26,788 nucleotides of DNA, from positions 1 through 26,788 of the forward strand of contig JAEXTR010000135.1 in assembly GCA_023406915.1 (NCBI GenBank). The letters run 5' to 3'. Under the pieces are notes generated by a model. The model was given only the letters and a program-made list of their open reading frames with translations, was not told the origin of the DNA and made no database searches. This document shows, piece by piece, positions 26,349-26,788 of the stretch. The position numbers were made by a program, and so were the translations under genes. The stretch comes from Bacteroidota bacterium (lineage in GTDB: Bacteria > Bacteroidota > Ignavibacteria > Ignavibacteriales > Ignavibacteriaceae). Positions within the stretch are counted from its first letter, which is position 1. Each line of letters begins with the position of its first letter.

Positions 26349-26788
26349 TATAAACTCCTGAAAGAAATGCCAATTTCAATTCGCCTCGGCTCGTAATACC
26401 TGCTCGGATCATACAATGCTGCCCTGGATTCAGATGGGGTAAGTGTATAATCAGGACTGCCGGTAGAACTGAAAACAAATCCATTCACATAAGATGTATT
26501 CAGTACATTGAATACACGCATAAAAACGCTGAATCCGGCAAACCCGATATCGAAATACTTTTCTGCTCTTGCATCAAGCAGGAAATAGTTATTCTTTCTG
26601 CCTGAATTCACTTCCTGTGACGCACCAAATCCCGAACCAATCACTGGGGTGTAGGGCTGACCGCTGCCATATCTGCCAATAAGACTAAACGCATAGTTTT
26701 CAGGTTCTGCGTACACAACGGTGAAGTTCAGAGTGTGCCGCTGATCCCAGCTGAATGGTAAGTCTCGTGGGCGGGGATCTTGTCCTGC
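26348..26788 (-). CDS. TonB-dependent outer-membrane receptor, C-terminal fragment
   Basis: The frame is open to the window edge, giving the last 146 residues; the start lies beyond base 26788. The visible piece is the end of a beta-barrel. LPFSWDQRHTLNFTVVYAE is typical of a late receptor strand, RYGSGQPYTPVIGSGFG is a loop and strand, LDARAEKYFDIGFAGFSVFM and RVFNVLNTSYVNGFVFSSTG are the usual closing strands, and RRIEIGISFRSL is the final strand. Such receptors import large ligands using energy from TonB. It is the most upstream visible gene of the long operon, and the TAATG junction couples it to the 1086-aa surface protein. The ligand is inferred to be a glycan from the downstream enzymes. 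Confidence 0.9.
   Translation of the reverse strand, partial: AGQDPRPRDLPFSWDQRHTLNFTVVYAEPENYAFSLIGRYGSGQPYTPVIGSGFGASQEVNSGRKNNYFLLDARAEKYFDIGFAGFSVFMRVFNVLNTSYVNGFVFSSTGSPDYTLTPSESRAALYDPSRYYEPRRIEIGISFRSL

Noticed and set aside
1..26788. Mobile elements, CRISPR arrays, defence systems, tRNA or rRNA genes
   Set aside because: Nearly every base is covered by ordinary coding frames with short gaps; no transposase, direct-repeat array, integrase or structured RNA signature was seen.

Overview
The window looks like chromosomal DNA of a free-living member of the Bacteroidota/Chlorobiota/Ignavibacteriota superphylum, most likely an ignavibacterial-type organism. The signs are C-terminal type IX secretion (T9SS) sorting domains carrying the NYPNPFNPST signature, a PorV/PorQ-family outer-membrane protein, a DUF4835/PorD-type protein, and a TonB-dependent receptor followed by very large surface proteins. 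This assignment is inference; no rRNA or other phylogenetic marker is present. Coding density is very high, no gap exceeds about 140 bp, and I saw no tRNA, rRNA, IS element, CRISPR array or phage gene.

Layout. (1) Bases 1-1317 (+) hold the 3' part of a T9SS-exported surface protein, closed by a clear intrinsic terminator at 1340-1368. (2) Bases 1457-4586 (+) hold a two-gene unit: a YghO-like GNAT-fold protein overlapping an exported protein with a helical (HEAT-like) N-terminal part and a C-terminal cyclophilin domain. A long hairpin at 4561-4598 lies between this unit and the convergent gene. (3) Bases 4614-5489 (-) encode a DUF4835/PorD-like protein. (4) Bases 5581-8655 (-) encode a 1024-residue sensor: 14 Reg_prop-type propeller blades, a Y_Y_Y domain, a transmembrane helix and a class III adenylate cyclase. 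(5) Bases 8719-26788 (-) are one nearly gapless run of eleven genes. In transcription order they are: TonB-dependent receptor (its 5' end is outside the window), 1086-aa surface protein, PorV/PorQ-like barrel, periplasmic glucoamylase-family (GH144-like) enzyme, 1053-aa putative (alpha/alpha)6-barrel glycosidase with N-terminal beta domains, cytosolic GH2 enzyme, GH144-like enzyme with a T9SS tail, ABC solute-binding lipoprotein, two CUT1-type ABC permeases, and a SurA/PpiC-type foldase.

How the genes fit together (inference). The long run reads as a polysaccharide-utilisation locus. A surface GH144-like enzyme would cut the polymer. The TonB receptor, large surface protein and PorV-like barrel would capture and import the products in place of the SusCD pair found in Bacteroides. 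A periplasmic GH144-like enzyme and the 1053-aa enzyme would trim them. The ABC importer would carry small sugars inward to the GH2 enzyme. Because GH144 was founded on an endo-beta-1,2-glucanase, a beta-1,2-glucan or related beta-glucan is the leading substrate guess. The neighbouring sensor has the periplasmic architecture of Bacteroides hybrid two-component PUL sensors, but its output is an apparently intact adenylate cyclase. This suggests glycan sensing through cAMP and is the most unusual feature of the window.
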